A stretch of 64,000 nucleotides of DNA from positions 1-64,000 of the forward strand of contig CAKQNT010000005.1 of the NCBI GenBank assembly GCA_934255405.1, given 5' to 3'. Source of the DNA: an uncultured Alphaproteobacteria bacterium (GTDB lineage: Bacteria > Pseudomonadota > Alphaproteobacteria > RF32 > CAG-239). Shown in pieces: positions 17,244-25,345 of the stretch (its first letter is position 1; each line of letters opens with the position of its first letter). The notes below the pieces were generated by a model that saw nothing but the letters and a program-made list of their open reading frames with translations, made no database searches and had not been told where the DNA came from. The translations under genes were made by a program, and so were the position numbers.

Positions 17244-19025
17244 CTATTTCCTCTCAGCGGAATTGGTGCGAATCTTTAGTTTTGCTTCTTCGGTCTCTTC
17301 GGCGGCGTAGTCTTTGGCAATAGAGCGCAGCAAGACTTCTGTTTCTGCCATGTGTTCGCCAAGCGTGCAGGCTATTTGTTGTACGGTTGCCAGATTTTTA
17401 TGGATAACCTCTCTGGCTCGAGCGGCGATTTGTTCTTTGTGCATTTCGGTATTGGTTACGTCTTCAATAATGCCGCCGACACTTTGTTTTTTATCAATAT
17501 TAAAGACTACGACGTCATATAATTTGTCATCTTGGCGGACGTGTTCTTTGTGAATATCCTGCTCTAACTCCAAAGATGCGGAAAAAAGATTGGTGAAGCT
17601 GATGAAGTCTCGGAGATTGGCTCCGCGCAAATCGTTGTAGTCATATATATCCGCGTGTTCTTCCTCGTTCCAGAACATATCACGAAACTCATCATTATAT
17701 TCCATAATATTAAGTTTGGCGTCGGCAATCACAATGGGCGAAGGAATACAGCGGATTAGGGCATTGGCTTTGCGCAAAGCCTGATGTTTCATGTGAGAAA
17801 CACACATATCCGGTTCAGCCTTGCCTTCAAGTAGAGCGCGGGCAAAATTGCGGCAAGTGTCGTATCCGCAACCACCGCAGTTGAGCTCATCTTCAACTGA
17901 GAATTTGCCGATTTTGGTTAAGACGCGGCGGATTTCGGTTTCTTCAAAAACGCAATCATTATCGGGGTTTTCTTGTGATTTGTAGTTTAAGGCAATGTTG
18001 TAATCCGGCTTGCGTTTGCCGGAGTTTTCGGTGAATTGGGTATGATTTAGAATTTCCATTCTTTTTTCTAATCCGGATTTTTTGCCACTGGTGCATGGTC
18101 CGGAAACACAGCCGCCATAGCAAGCCAGACATTCTAAAAAAGTCGGGCGATCAACGCTTTCGGGGTTGAGGTTTGATAACTCATCTTGAATGCTATAAAT
18201 TCCGGTAATTTGCGAGGTGTAGATATTGCTATCCAGATTATAGGCTTTGAGCGTTTCCAGCATTCCGCCCTCTATCGGGTAGGCGGTACCTTCTTCGGCT
18301 TTGTCTGGCGTGAAGACATCAAACACACCGGGGGTAAGTTGCGCAGGGTCTATGTTTTCGTCCTTAAACCATTGGCGCAAATCAGTGAAACTTATTGCCA
18401 GACTTAATAAATCAGGATGGCGGTCGGCTTCAAATTTTTTGGCAATGCAGGGGCCGATAAATATGGTTTCAATTTGTTGCCCGAATTTGTTTTTTAGCAT
18501 GCGGCAGTGAGCCAGCAACGGAGAAGATATCGGGGTGAGGCAGGAGGTGAGTTGGGGCAGATATTTTTCAATATATTCAACAATTGCCGGACAGGCGGTG
18601 GAGATGAATAACTTTGTTTCTCCTTTGGCGGCGGAGGCTTTGAGCATTTCTGCAGTTTGAGCAGTGACCTCCTGAGCGCCGAGAGCGGTTTCGCTAACGC
18701 CGCGAATACCTAACTTTCTGATGGCGGCAATCATTTGTTCGGCAGAATATTCCGGAAACTCGGTAATCCAAGAAGGGGCTAATGAAACATAAATTTCTTT
18801 GTGAGAAGAGATTAGATATTTAGCACGAGCCAAATCATTGCGAGGTTGTTTGGCTTTGGCAGGACAAACTTTGTAGCAAATGCCGCAGGCAACACACAAT
18901 TCCGGCACAATCATTGCCGAGTTGTTTTCTATCTTAATGGCTTTTACCGGACATCTGCGCACACACTTGTAGCAGTCCTGACAATCTGTTTCTACGGTAT
19001 GAAGGGGAAAATCGCGATCAGACAT
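17244..19025 (-). CDS. Sensory [FeFe] hydrogenase, group C-like, with PAS domain
   Basis: A 593-residue multidomain protein. Two 4Fe-4S motifs come first (CQDCYKCVRRCP, CVACGICYKVCP). A hydrogenase domain follows with STACPA (142-147), IGPCIAKKFEA (190-200) and ECLACYGGCVSGPC (298-311). Then come a 4Fe-4S (FeS) domain (LNCGGCGYDTCRNFARALLE, from 381) and a PAS domain from about 420 (PSPIVIADAKLNIMEYND). The first H-cluster loop has one cysteine where catalytic enzymes have two, as in sensory forms. It probably senses H2 or redox state and signals to the adjoining phosphatase. Confidence 0.88.
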   Translation of the reverse strand: MSDRDFPLHTVETDCQDCYKCVRRCPVKAIKIENNSAMIVPELCVACGICYKVCPAKAKQPRNDLARAKYLISSHKEIYVSLAPSWITEFPEYSAEQMIAAIRKLGIRGVSETALGAQEVTAQTAEMLKASAAKGETKLFISTACPAIVEYIEKYLPQLTSCLTPISSPLLAHCRMLKNKFGQQIETIFIGPCIAKKFEADRHPDLLSLAISFTDLRQWFKDENIDPAQLTPGVFDVFTPDKAEEGTAYPIEGGMLETLKAYNLDSNIYTSQITGIYSIQDELSNLNPESVDRPTFLECLACYGGCVSGPCTSGKKSGLEKRMEILNHTQFTENSGKRKPDYNIALNYKSQENPDNDCVFEETEIRRVLTKIGKFSVEDELNCGGCGYDTCRNFARALLEGKAEPDMCVSHMKHQALRKANALIRCIPSPIVIADAKLNIMEYNDEFRDMFWNEEEHADIYDYNDLRGANLRDFISFTNLFSASLELEQDIHKEHVRQDDKLYDVVVFNIDKKQSVGGIIEDVTNTEMHKEQIAARAREVIHKNLATVQQIACTLGEHMAETEVLLRSIAKDYAAEETEEAKLKIRTNSAERK

Positions 19026-19027
19026 GG

Positions 19028-19279
19028 CTAACTTTCTTTGATTTTGTAGTGTTTCTCTAAGATATCCAGCAAAGTGCCGTTATCGATATTGTTATATTCG
19101 GTGTCATCAATGGTGATGTTGGGACCCTTGGAACAATTGTTGCAACATCTAAGTCCGGTGAGCTGAATTTCGGCGTCCAGATGATTTTTTTCAATAAAAT
19201 TTTGGATGATTTGCAGGTTTTTGGAGTTGCCGCGGGCAAAACAGGAACTGCCCATACAAATCTTGATTGTTGATGTCAT
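19028..19279 (-). CDS. Thioredoxin-like [2Fe-2S] ferredoxin
   Basis: An 83-residue protein with IKICMGSSCFARGN and LRCCNNCSKGPNI, the same cysteine layout as the protein at 15788. It is the first gene of the hydrogenase operon. Its start has a GGAGGG Shine-Dalgarno, and the next gene begins 2 bases after its stop. Likely an electron carrier for the sensory hydrogenase; this is inferred from position. Confidence 0.8.
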   Translation of the reverse strand: MTSTIKICMGSSCFARGNSKNLQIIQNFIEKNHLDAEIQLTGLRCCNNCSKGPNITIDDTEYNNIDNGTLLDILEKHYKIKES

Positions 19280-19309
19280 ATTCCCTCCATACGCAATTGA
19301 TTTGCATAA

Positions 19310-19337
19310 ATTATATAAATTCCAGCGAAAAAGGCAA
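19310..19337 (-). promoter_or_regulatory. Promoter of the hydrogenase operon
   Basis: Reading the minus strand, TTGCCT (19332-19337) and TATAAT (19310-19315) are 16 bases apart, about 30 bases upstream of the first start codon. The -10 is perfect and the -35 partial. Assigned by consensus only. Confidence 0.5.
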
Positions 19338-19464
19338 CATAATAGTTTGCGGATTCTGAAAAAATGACGCTATTTTAAGCTAGGAAAAAAGACTATATTT
19401 GCTTGCTCTTATTGCAAAGCGAGTTTATGATATGCTAAAAAGTGTATGAGGCGTTGGTATTAAG

Positions 19465-20742
19465 ATGGCTAAAACCGGAAAATTTGCGGCAGAGAAATAT
19501 TTGTTGGAATCCTTAAACCGGATTGCTCGCAATCAGGCAATGTATTCGGTTTTGTATGTTAATGTTTCTAAGCTGAAGGCGAAAAATCGGCACCCGTCGT
19601 TTTTTAAGATAATTGCAAAATTGTTTGACGATTTGGTGGGAGCGGTTTCCGGTACGCTGTTTGTTCTGAGTAATTCTGATTTTGCTATTTTGGGAAGAGA
19701 TATTGATCCTGAGGTGGTTGAAAGCGCAGTTAAAAAGCTTAGGGCAGGATTGTTTTCTGATCCGATTTTGTTTGCGCCAAATAGTGGCGAGTTTGCACAT
19801 CTTTATGAGTTTCCTGATGATTTTGTTGAGCTGTATAAGCGCATAGAGAAAATGGTGGAAGATGCTCAGCTGCCGGATTTATCATCGTATAAATATCCGG
19901 TGGAGGCATCGCAAATCGATGGTGTGGTGGAACAGCTTAATCGTATAAATGTATCAGAGCTTATCAAGCATCAAAGTGTGGTCAGAATAGATAACGCCAA
20001 CAGTTTCACGACATTGTTTCAGGAGTTCTTTGTGGCGGTTAAAGATTTGAGCCGGCAATATGATGCTGATATAGATTTGACGGCAAACAAATGGTTGTTT
20101 TTGTACCTGACGCAAATGTTGGACAAGAAAACAATGTCATCTTTTATGTATGCAGATATCAAAAATTGGCCGCAGCAAATCGGGCTTAATCTTAATTTGT
20201 CTTCGATTTTTTCAGATGAATTTGTTGCTTTTGCCAAAAATGCCTTGCGGCCGGAACAAAAGATTGTGGCGGAAGTGCAGATGATGGACGTATTCAACAG
20301 TCTTAATCTGTATTTTGAGGCGATGGAGGTTCTGCATAAAGGCGGACACAAAATTTTGATTGATGCTGTTTCGCCGGAGATGTTGCATATGCTAAATATT
20401 GTGCGCTTGCAACCGGATATGGTCAAGATATTCTGGGATCCGATGATGCATGATGAAGTGAACAGCGAGGAGCTTTTGCAAATTATTCAGGATTTGGGAG
20501 CAGAAAAAGTAATTTTGGCCAAGTGCACTGATGAGAATGCGGTTCGCTGGGGTGTAGGGTATGGTATTCGCAGTTTTCAGGGGCCGTATATTGATAAGCT
20601 GGAAGTTGCGCTTATTCGGAGCCAGTGTCCAGAGGGCAAAAACTGTAGCGCGGAAGAGTGTTTGAAACGCAGACGTTTGATTGCCGGAGTGTATCGCGAT
20701 GAGTGTCAGCATAAAGAGTATTTGGAAAAGTTATTGGGATAG
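19465..20742 (+). CDS. Degenerate EAL-like domain protein
   Basis: A 425-residue cytoplasmic protein. The second half follows the order of EAL phosphodiesterase motifs but lacks the active site: NLNLSSIFSDEF for the N-L-S strand, VAEVQMMD for E-x-T-E, ILIDAVSPEML where DDFGTG is expected, VKIFWDP for L-K-I-D, and GIRSFQGPYIDK for the final QG strand. It ends in a cysteine-rich tail (QCPEGKNCSAEECLKRR). It probably cannot cleave c-di-GMP but may bind a nucleotide or a protein. The next gene, 4 bases on, is a paralogue. Confidence 0.6.
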   Translation: MAKTGKFAAEKYLLESLNRIARNQAMYSVLYVNVSKLKAKNRHPSFFKIIAKLFDDLVGAVSGTLFVLSNSDFAILGRDIDPEVVESAVKKLRAGLFSDPILFAPNSGEFAHLYEFPDDFVELYKRIEKMVEDAQLPDLSSYKYPVEASQIDGVVEQLNRINVSELIKHQSVVRIDNANSFTTLFQEFFVAVKDLSRQYDADIDLTANKWLFLYLTQMLDKKTMSSFMYADIKNWPQQIGLNLNLSSIFSDEFVAFAKNALRPEQKIVAEVQMMDVFNSLNLYFEAMEVLHKGGHKILIDAVSPEMLHMLNIVRLQPDMVKIFWDPMMHDEVNSEELLQIIQDLGAEKVILAKCTDENAVRWGVGYGIRSFQGPYIDKLEVALIRSQCPEGKNCSAEECLKRRRLIAGVYRDECQHKEYLEKLLG

Positions 20743-20746
20743 GGCA

Positions 20747-22003
20747 ATGGCGGCAGAAAATCAAGCGGAATACAGACAGGTGCGTAAAGATTTGCTGGTC
20801 TTTGAATATGTGAAAAAACTTGAGACAGAAGGTATGGGCGCTTGTGGGGTGCTGTATCTGAAATTGAGCGCATTGCAAAGCCAAACTCTTAATTCTGCAA
20901 ACAGACAAGCTTTGCAGGATACGTTTGTTGATTTTGCGCCGGAAGCAAAAGTCAAAGTGTTTGAACTGCATAATGAAGATTTGCTGGTTGTATATGGCAA
21001 AAATTGGCACGATGAAGTATTGTCTTGTTTGGTTAAAATAAGATTCTTGTTGCATGATGATCCGATGCTGAAAAATGCTGATGATTTGGAGCAGAGTGGT
21101 TTGGCTCAGCTATTTATGTTGCCGGAGCAGAAGAAAAATTTGAGTAATCTGCTGCAAGAAATTATCAGCGAAGCGCAAAATGTGGTATCTGCGAAAAGTT
21201 TGCCCAAAACAGTACCGATTTCAATTTTTAATACCAGCAATAAAAAGGTTAAACGCGGTCTTTCTCCCGAGATGTTGGCGAAAGTGCAAAAAATCTTGTC
21301 GGTGGCGGATTTTTCAAGCTTTATCAGAAGACAGTCGGTGTGTGCTATTATCGGCAAATCTGTTCCGCAACGTGTTTTTGAGGAGGTGTATGTCTCAATT
21401 CCGGATTTGCGCGAGATGTTGCTGCCAGATGTGGATTTGACATCTAATCCGTGGCTGTTTTTGTCTTTGAGCGAAACCTTGGATAAGCGCGTTTTGGAGA
21501 CAATCAGCCGCCATGATGATGGTTCGCTGATTGGAAATTTTAGTGTTAATATTAATGTTTCTACCATATTGTCAGATGATTTTTTGGAGTTTGATGACAA
21601 TATCAATGTTTCAATGCGTTCCAGCATTATTTTGGAACTGCAATTGGTAGATATCTTTAGCGATATTAAGGCTTTTATTTTGGCCAAAACTTTTGCACAA
21701 GCCAGAGGTTATAAAGTGTGCATTGATGGAATTACGGTGGATAAGCTGAAATATCTTAATCGCACTAATTTAGGATGCGATTTGATAAAGATTATTTGGC
21801 ATCCGAGCTTTTTGGACGTTATTCATGAAGACAGGCATTTTATGGACTATGTCAATAAGGCGGAACGGGCAAAGATGATTTTGTGCAGAATTGATGATCC
21901 GCAGGCCATAGAAGTCGGCAATTCGTTGGGGATAAACTTGTATCAGGGACGGTATGTGCAAAGACTATTGAGCCAGCGTTCAAATTTCAGTTTTAAGAAA
22001 TAA
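20747..22003 (+). CDS. Degenerate EAL-like domain protein, tandem paralogue
   Basis: A 418-residue protein sharing the layout of its upstream neighbour: DLTSNPWLFLSLSETLDKR against DLTANKWLFLYLTQMLDKK, then FSVNINVSTILSDDFLEF, ILELQLVDIF, VCIDGITVDKL, LIKIIWHPSF and LGINLYQGRYVQRL. Catalytic EAL acids are missing here too, and it has no cysteine tail. ATG 20747 is chosen because it lies 4 bases after the previous stop. The pair likely arose by duplication and may act as a heteromer; this is inferred. Confidence 0.6.
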   Translation: MAAENQAEYRQVRKDLLVFEYVKKLETEGMGACGVLYLKLSALQSQTLNSANRQALQDTFVDFAPEAKVKVFELHNEDLLVVYGKNWHDEVLSCLVKIRFLLHDDPMLKNADDLEQSGLAQLFMLPEQKKNLSNLLQEIISEAQNVVSAKSLPKTVPISIFNTSNKKVKRGLSPEMLAKVQKILSVADFSSFIRRQSVCAIIGKSVPQRVFEEVYVSIPDLREMLLPDVDLTSNPWLFLSLSETLDKRVLETISRHDDGSLIGNFSVNINVSTILSDDFLEFDDNINVSMRSSIILELQLVDIFSDIKAFILAKTFAQARGYKVCIDGITVDKLKYLNRTNLGCDLIKIIWHPSFLDVIHEDRHFMDYVNKAERAKMILCRIDDPQAIEVGNSLGINLYQGRYVQRLLSQRSNFSFKK

Positions 22004-22012
22004 GCAAAAAGT

Positions 22013-22042
22013 AACGGCCTCATCTGGTGTAATGAGGCCGTT
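22013..22042. terminator. Bidirectional terminator
   Basis: AACGGCCTCAT (22013-22023) and ATGAGGCCGTT (22032-22042) pair perfectly. T-rich sequence follows on both strands. It lies between the EAL-like pair and the converging DUF465 gene. Confidence 0.8.
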
Positions 22043-22062
22043 TATCTTTGAGAAGAGATTGA

Positions 22063-22239
22063 CTACTGTGCTTGCAGAGTTCTTCTGAGCATTTCATCCT
22101 TTTTACGCAGCTTCTCTTTCTTGAGTTGCTCAATCCGAATCATATTTTTCCAGACATGACTTTCTTCCTCCCGAATGGCGGAATCAAGCTTAGCATGCTG
22201 AATCTTAAGGCTTTCCATTGTAGTTTCGATGTACTCCAT
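22063..22239 (-). CDS. DUF465 (YdcH-type) small coiled-coil protein
   Basis: A 58-residue, highly charged helical protein (SLKIQHAKLDSAIREEE and IEQLKKEKLRKKDEMLRR), matching DUF465, widespread in Proteobacteria with no settled role. The start at 22239 is fixed by a strong AAAGGAGGA 7 bases upstream; a longer frame beginning at 22302 lacks such a site. Confidence 0.8.
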   Translation of the reverse strand: MEYIETTMESLKIQHAKLDSAIREEESHVWKNMIRIEQLKKEKLRKKDEMLRRTLQAQ

Positions 22240-22331
22240 AGGGAATCCTCCTTTGAAAATTATGTGTATATTATAATCCAGATTTTTGCTAATTTCCAGC
22301 AAAAAGAATCAAATAATCCATTTGGTGTAGA

Positions 22332-23075
22332 TTATTTTTTGTTGCCAAGCAGATTTATTAATTCTACCGGAAACATGGCAATGGTTTGTGATTGCGAAGC
22401 CGAGATATCCTTAATAGTCTGCAGGGTTTTTAATTGCATGGTGACAGGACTCTTTTCAAGAGTGTTGGCGGCCTCGAGCATTTTTTGCGCAGACTCGACT
22501 TCGCCTTGTGCCGATATGACCATAGCGCGGCGGTTGCGCTCGGCTTCGGCTTGTTTGGCCATAGCGCGTTTCATGTCTTCGGGGAGCTCAATCTCCTGAA
22601 CATTAATCGCTTCGATATCAATACCCCATTTGTCAGTGGTCATATCAACAATATTTTTGATTTCTTCACCGATGCGTTTGCGTTCTGACAAAATGGTGTC
22701 AAGGTCATTAGTGCCAATTACATCTTTGAGAGCAGATTGGCTTTGCTGAATTACGGCAAAGACATAATCACTGATTTGAATTACGGCTTTTTCGGGGTTG
22801 TTGACCTTAAAATAGACAACGGCGTTGATGTTTACGGGAATGTTGTCTTTGGTCATAACTTCTTGTTTGGGAACATCTACCGTCATTATGCGCATGTCTA
22901 TTTTTTGCATGGTCTGAATATATGGGACAAACCAGCGCAAACCGGGGTCGCGGGTGCTGGTATAGCGACCGAGAGTAAAAATAATGCCTTTTTCATACTG
23001 CATAACAATGCGAAAACCAGGAATTATAATCACAAACAACAAGACAAAAAGAATGGGAAGAATCGAGACGAGCAT
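22332..23075 (-). CDS. Slipin / stomatin-like SPFH membrane protein
   Basis: A 247-residue protein with one N-terminal hydrophobic segment (about 3-22), then an SPFH/band 7 domain: YEKGIIFTLGRYTSTRDPGL, DVPKQEVMTKDNIPVNINAV and IEAINVQEIELPEDMKRAM. The C-terminal helical part (EAERNRRAMVISAQGEVESA) is the usual oligomerisation region. It forms membrane microdomain scaffolds. No NfeD protease partner is beside it. Confidence 0.88.
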   Translation of the reverse strand: MLVSILPILFVLLFVIIIPGFRIVMQYEKGIIFTLGRYTSTRDPGLRWFVPYIQTMQKIDMRIMTVDVPKQEVMTKDNIPVNINAVVYFKVNNPEKAVIQISDYVFAVIQQSQSALKDVIGTNDLDTILSERKRIGEEIKNIVDMTTDKWGIDIEAINVQEIELPEDMKRAMAKQAEAERNRRAMVISAQGEVESAQKMLEAANTLEKSPVTMQLKTLQTIKDISASQSQTIAMFPVELINLLGNKK

Positions 23076-23308
23076 TGTTGAGAGTCCTTATAAAATTGAC
23101 GATGCTAAAAATGTAGTATGGAAATAGCAGCTTGGCAAGCGGATAAATAAGAAAAAAGTGTTCTTTATTATGAGAAGAAAACTTGGGATCGCTATTGCCC
23201 GAGGTGTTGGCTCTTTGGAGCTTTGCTCTTTTGGGGGGCTTTTAACTAGGAAAGTAAAATAAATTGAATTTAATCCTAATAAATAAAACAAATGTCTAGT
23301 TAAGGGAG

Positions 23309-23337
23309 TTGACAAAATTTGCAATAACGTGTACATG
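23309..23337 (+). promoter_or_regulatory. Candidate promoter for the orphan gene at 23385
   Basis: TTGACA (23309-23314) lies 17 bases from TACATG (23332-23337), followed by very A/T-rich sequence. The -35 is perfect and the -10 weak. The rest of 23076-23384 shows no gene. Confidence 0.4.
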
Positions 23338-23384
23338 TGAATTACGTGTTAATTATTATATGTTTAATTTAAAAATTTTTCATT

Positions 23385-24011
23385 ATGGAAAAAACTAGAA
23401 TAATTATGTTAGGCAGCAAGAAAAGTGACTCGAAGAGCCCATTTGCTGTTTTTGAGAACTTTGGAGATTGGAGTTATTTGAAAAATAACAAAATTATTCC
23501 AGAGGGAATGTATTTTGCGGTGGTAGTACCGGAAAATAACAAAAAGGTTGATATCTTTCCGGATCTTTTTGTTCAAGGATATCGCCCGCACAGCACATTG
23601 GCCAAGATGTCTGTAAGCAAGCGGCGCTATGGTCGTTTTGTTGAGGGGCTTGCCGAGTTTGATGACGATATGCCGATCGTATCATCTCAGCTTTATAGAG
23701 CTGTGGGGGAGAGAGAGGTTGAACTTGTCCTCAAGGTTGGAGAATGTCGCCAGTTGGCCAAGATTGTTTTGCTGGCCTGCGAAATTTGCAGAGAGTTCAA
23801 TCTTGAGCGAATGGGCGCCTTGAAAATGGTCAAATATAGCTGCTCAGCTTCTTCTGGCTATTTCCTGAAAGGGCGAGACTACACGGTTTGGGCCATGGTA
23901 GTTGGAGAACGCAAGGATCTTAGCCTCGTCAAGAAGGCTTTGGTGTTCGACTTTATTACTGGTATTCCGGGAGTAGTTGAGTACAAGGAAGAGGACTTTA
24001 AGGTTATGTAA
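23385..24011 (+). CDS. Hypothetical protein, unrecognised
   Basis: A 208-residue soluble protein that I do not recognise. No signal peptide or membrane segment is seen. Notable parts are a middle stretch RRYGRFVEGLAEFDDDMP and a C-terminal helix followed by FDFITGIPGVVEYKEEDF. No Shine-Dalgarno is seen before ATG 23385, where the sequence is nearly all A and T; ATG 23406 (MLGSKK) is an alternative. A clear terminator follows, so it is a single-gene unit at the edge of the A/T-rich island. Confidence 0.6.
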   Translation: MEKTRIIMLGSKKSDSKSPFAVFENFGDWSYLKNNKIIPEGMYFAVVVPENNKKVDIFPDLFVQGYRPHSTLAKMSVSKRRYGRFVEGLAEFDDDMPIVSSQLYRAVGEREVELVLKVGECRQLAKIVLLACEICREFNLERMGALKMVKYSCSASSGYFLKGRDYTVWAMVVGERKDLSLVKKALVFDFITGIPGVVEYKEEDFKVM

Positions 24012-24017
24012 CTAAGG

Positions 24018-24068
24018 TGGTGTCTGACAAGCTTTTTGATAAAAGTTTTGTTAGGCACCATTTTTTTG
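24018..24068 (+). terminator. Rho-independent terminator
   Basis: TGGTGTCTGACAA (24018-24030) pairs with TTGTTAGGCACCA (24048-24060) with a few mismatches, followed by seven T. It ends the gene at 23385. Confidence 0.8.
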
Positions 24069-24159
24069 TTGGTGCTCCAAAGTTGACGAATTGCTGAACT
24101 CTATTGTTGATGAAAGTATTGATATAAATGGCTGGAAAAATTGATAATAAAGTTAATCT

Positions 24160-25203
24160 TTACAACTTTTTCTCATACCAAGCACCTTTGGTAGAACCAT
24201 TTTTAACCAAAATACCAATATCAACCAATTCTGCTAATGCTTTTTTTACTGTTGCGATATTGATATTGGTTTCTTTGGCAATATCAGAACTTGTCCATTG
24301 GTTAATATTTTCAAATAAATTAAGTATTTTTGTTTGATTTAGAGTTAAACCTTGTTTTTTATCTAATCCAATTTTCTTTTCCAATCTTATTTTTTGCTTT
24401 AATACTGTCTGTAAAAAGAACATCAACCACACATCATAATTGATATTTTCTGTCTTAAATGTCTGTTGGCTATTTCTCAATGCTTTATAATAAGTGTTCT
24501 TATTTTCTTCAATTATAGTTTCCATAGAACTATATGGAACATAAGAATATCCACTTTTTAACAACAATAATGTTGTTAATGCCCTTGATAATCTGCCATT
24601 TCCATCTTGGAAAGGGTGAATTGCCAAAAAATGAACTACAAATAAAGCAATTAGAATCAATGGATGTAAAGCATTATCTTCCAATAACTCTCTTGTTTGT
24701 GCTATTAGCTTTCTCATCAACTCTGGTGTTTCAAATGGGGTGGCTGTTTCAAATACAATACCAATCTGCTTTCCATCTGCATCAAAAGCAGCAACACTAT
24801 TAGATAAAGTTTTATAATTACCTCTATGTGCTTCATCCTTACTTGAATATGACAAAAGTATTTTATGAAGTTGTTTTATGTAATTTTCAGTAAATGGTAT
24901 TACATCATAATTATCAAAAATATTTTCCATTAAATCAGCATATCCAACCACTTCTTGTTCGTCTCTGGTCGTAAAAGATTGTTTTTTTATATTAGATAAA
25001 ATGGTTTCAACTTGTCTGTCAGATAAAATATTACCCTCAATTCTGTTTGAGGAACCAATACTTTCAATGGTTGCCACCTTTTTTAAGGATTGTAATTTTT
25101 CGGGTGATCTGGCAAGTGCATTCCAGCTTCCTTTAAATTCATCAATCTGTGATATGATATTCAACATTTCTGTTGTGATATTTATGTCTTTTAAACTTAT
25201 CAT
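24160..25203 (-). CDS. Fic family AMPylation protein, class II
   Basis: A 347-residue Fic protein; the fold usually transfers AMP to protein hydroxyls. The catalytic loop HPFQDGNGR (196-204) is complete, with H196. The class II inhibitory helix is SSNRIEGN (51-58), whose glutamate blocks ATP. The C-terminus (about 285-345) is a winged-helix region (SSDIAKETNINIATVKKAL). The Shine-Dalgarno is AAGGAA. It is divergent from a second Fic gene across about 140 A/T-rich bases, so it may be autoinhibited and self-regulating. The target is unknown. Confidence 0.88.
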   Translation of the reverse strand: MISLKDINITTEMLNIISQIDEFKGSWNALARSPEKLQSLKKVATIESIGSSNRIEGNILSDRQVETILSNIKKQSFTTRDEQEVVGYADLMENIFDNYDVIPFTENYIKQLHKILLSYSSKDEAHRGNYKTLSNSVAAFDADGKQIGIVFETATPFETPELMRKLIAQTRELLEDNALHPLILIALFVVHFLAIHPFQDGNGRLSRALTTLLLLKSGYSYVPYSSMETIIEENKNTYYKALRNSQQTFKTENINYDVWLMFFLQTVLKQKIRLEKKIGLDKKQGLTLNQTKILNLFENINQWTSSDIAKETNINIATVKKALAELVDIGILVKNGSTKGAWYEKKL

Positions 25204-25289
25204 TTATATTCCTTAAAAGTATATAATTATCTTCAAATATATTTTATTATATCTAATTATATTTAATTTTCAATAATAAATGAAATATA

Positions 25290-25337
25290 TTGACTTTTGC
25301 GGAGAATAACAGTTATAATATCCGCATATTTTGCGGA
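25290..25337 (+). promoter_or_regulatory. Promoter with overlapping palindromic operator for Fic gene
   Basis: TTGACT (25290-25295), 18 bases, then TATAAT (25314-25319) make a strong promoter. The palindrome TCCGCATATTTTGCGGA (25321-25337) covers the expected transcription start, just before the Fic ATG at 25346, with a further TGCGGAGA half-site at 25298. The layout suggests repression, perhaps by the winged-helix domain of the Fic protein itself; that is inferred. Confidence 0.6.
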
Positions 25338-25345
25338 GATTGCTA

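Noticed and set aside
23088..23336. An 82-codon minus-strand frame
   Set aside because: No ribosome site, low-complexity A/T-rich sequence and no recognisable domain.
24068..24090. TTGGTGCTCC as an attachment-site match to tRNA-Leu(CAG)
   Set aside because: Only about seven bases match the tRNA 3' end, which is within chance.
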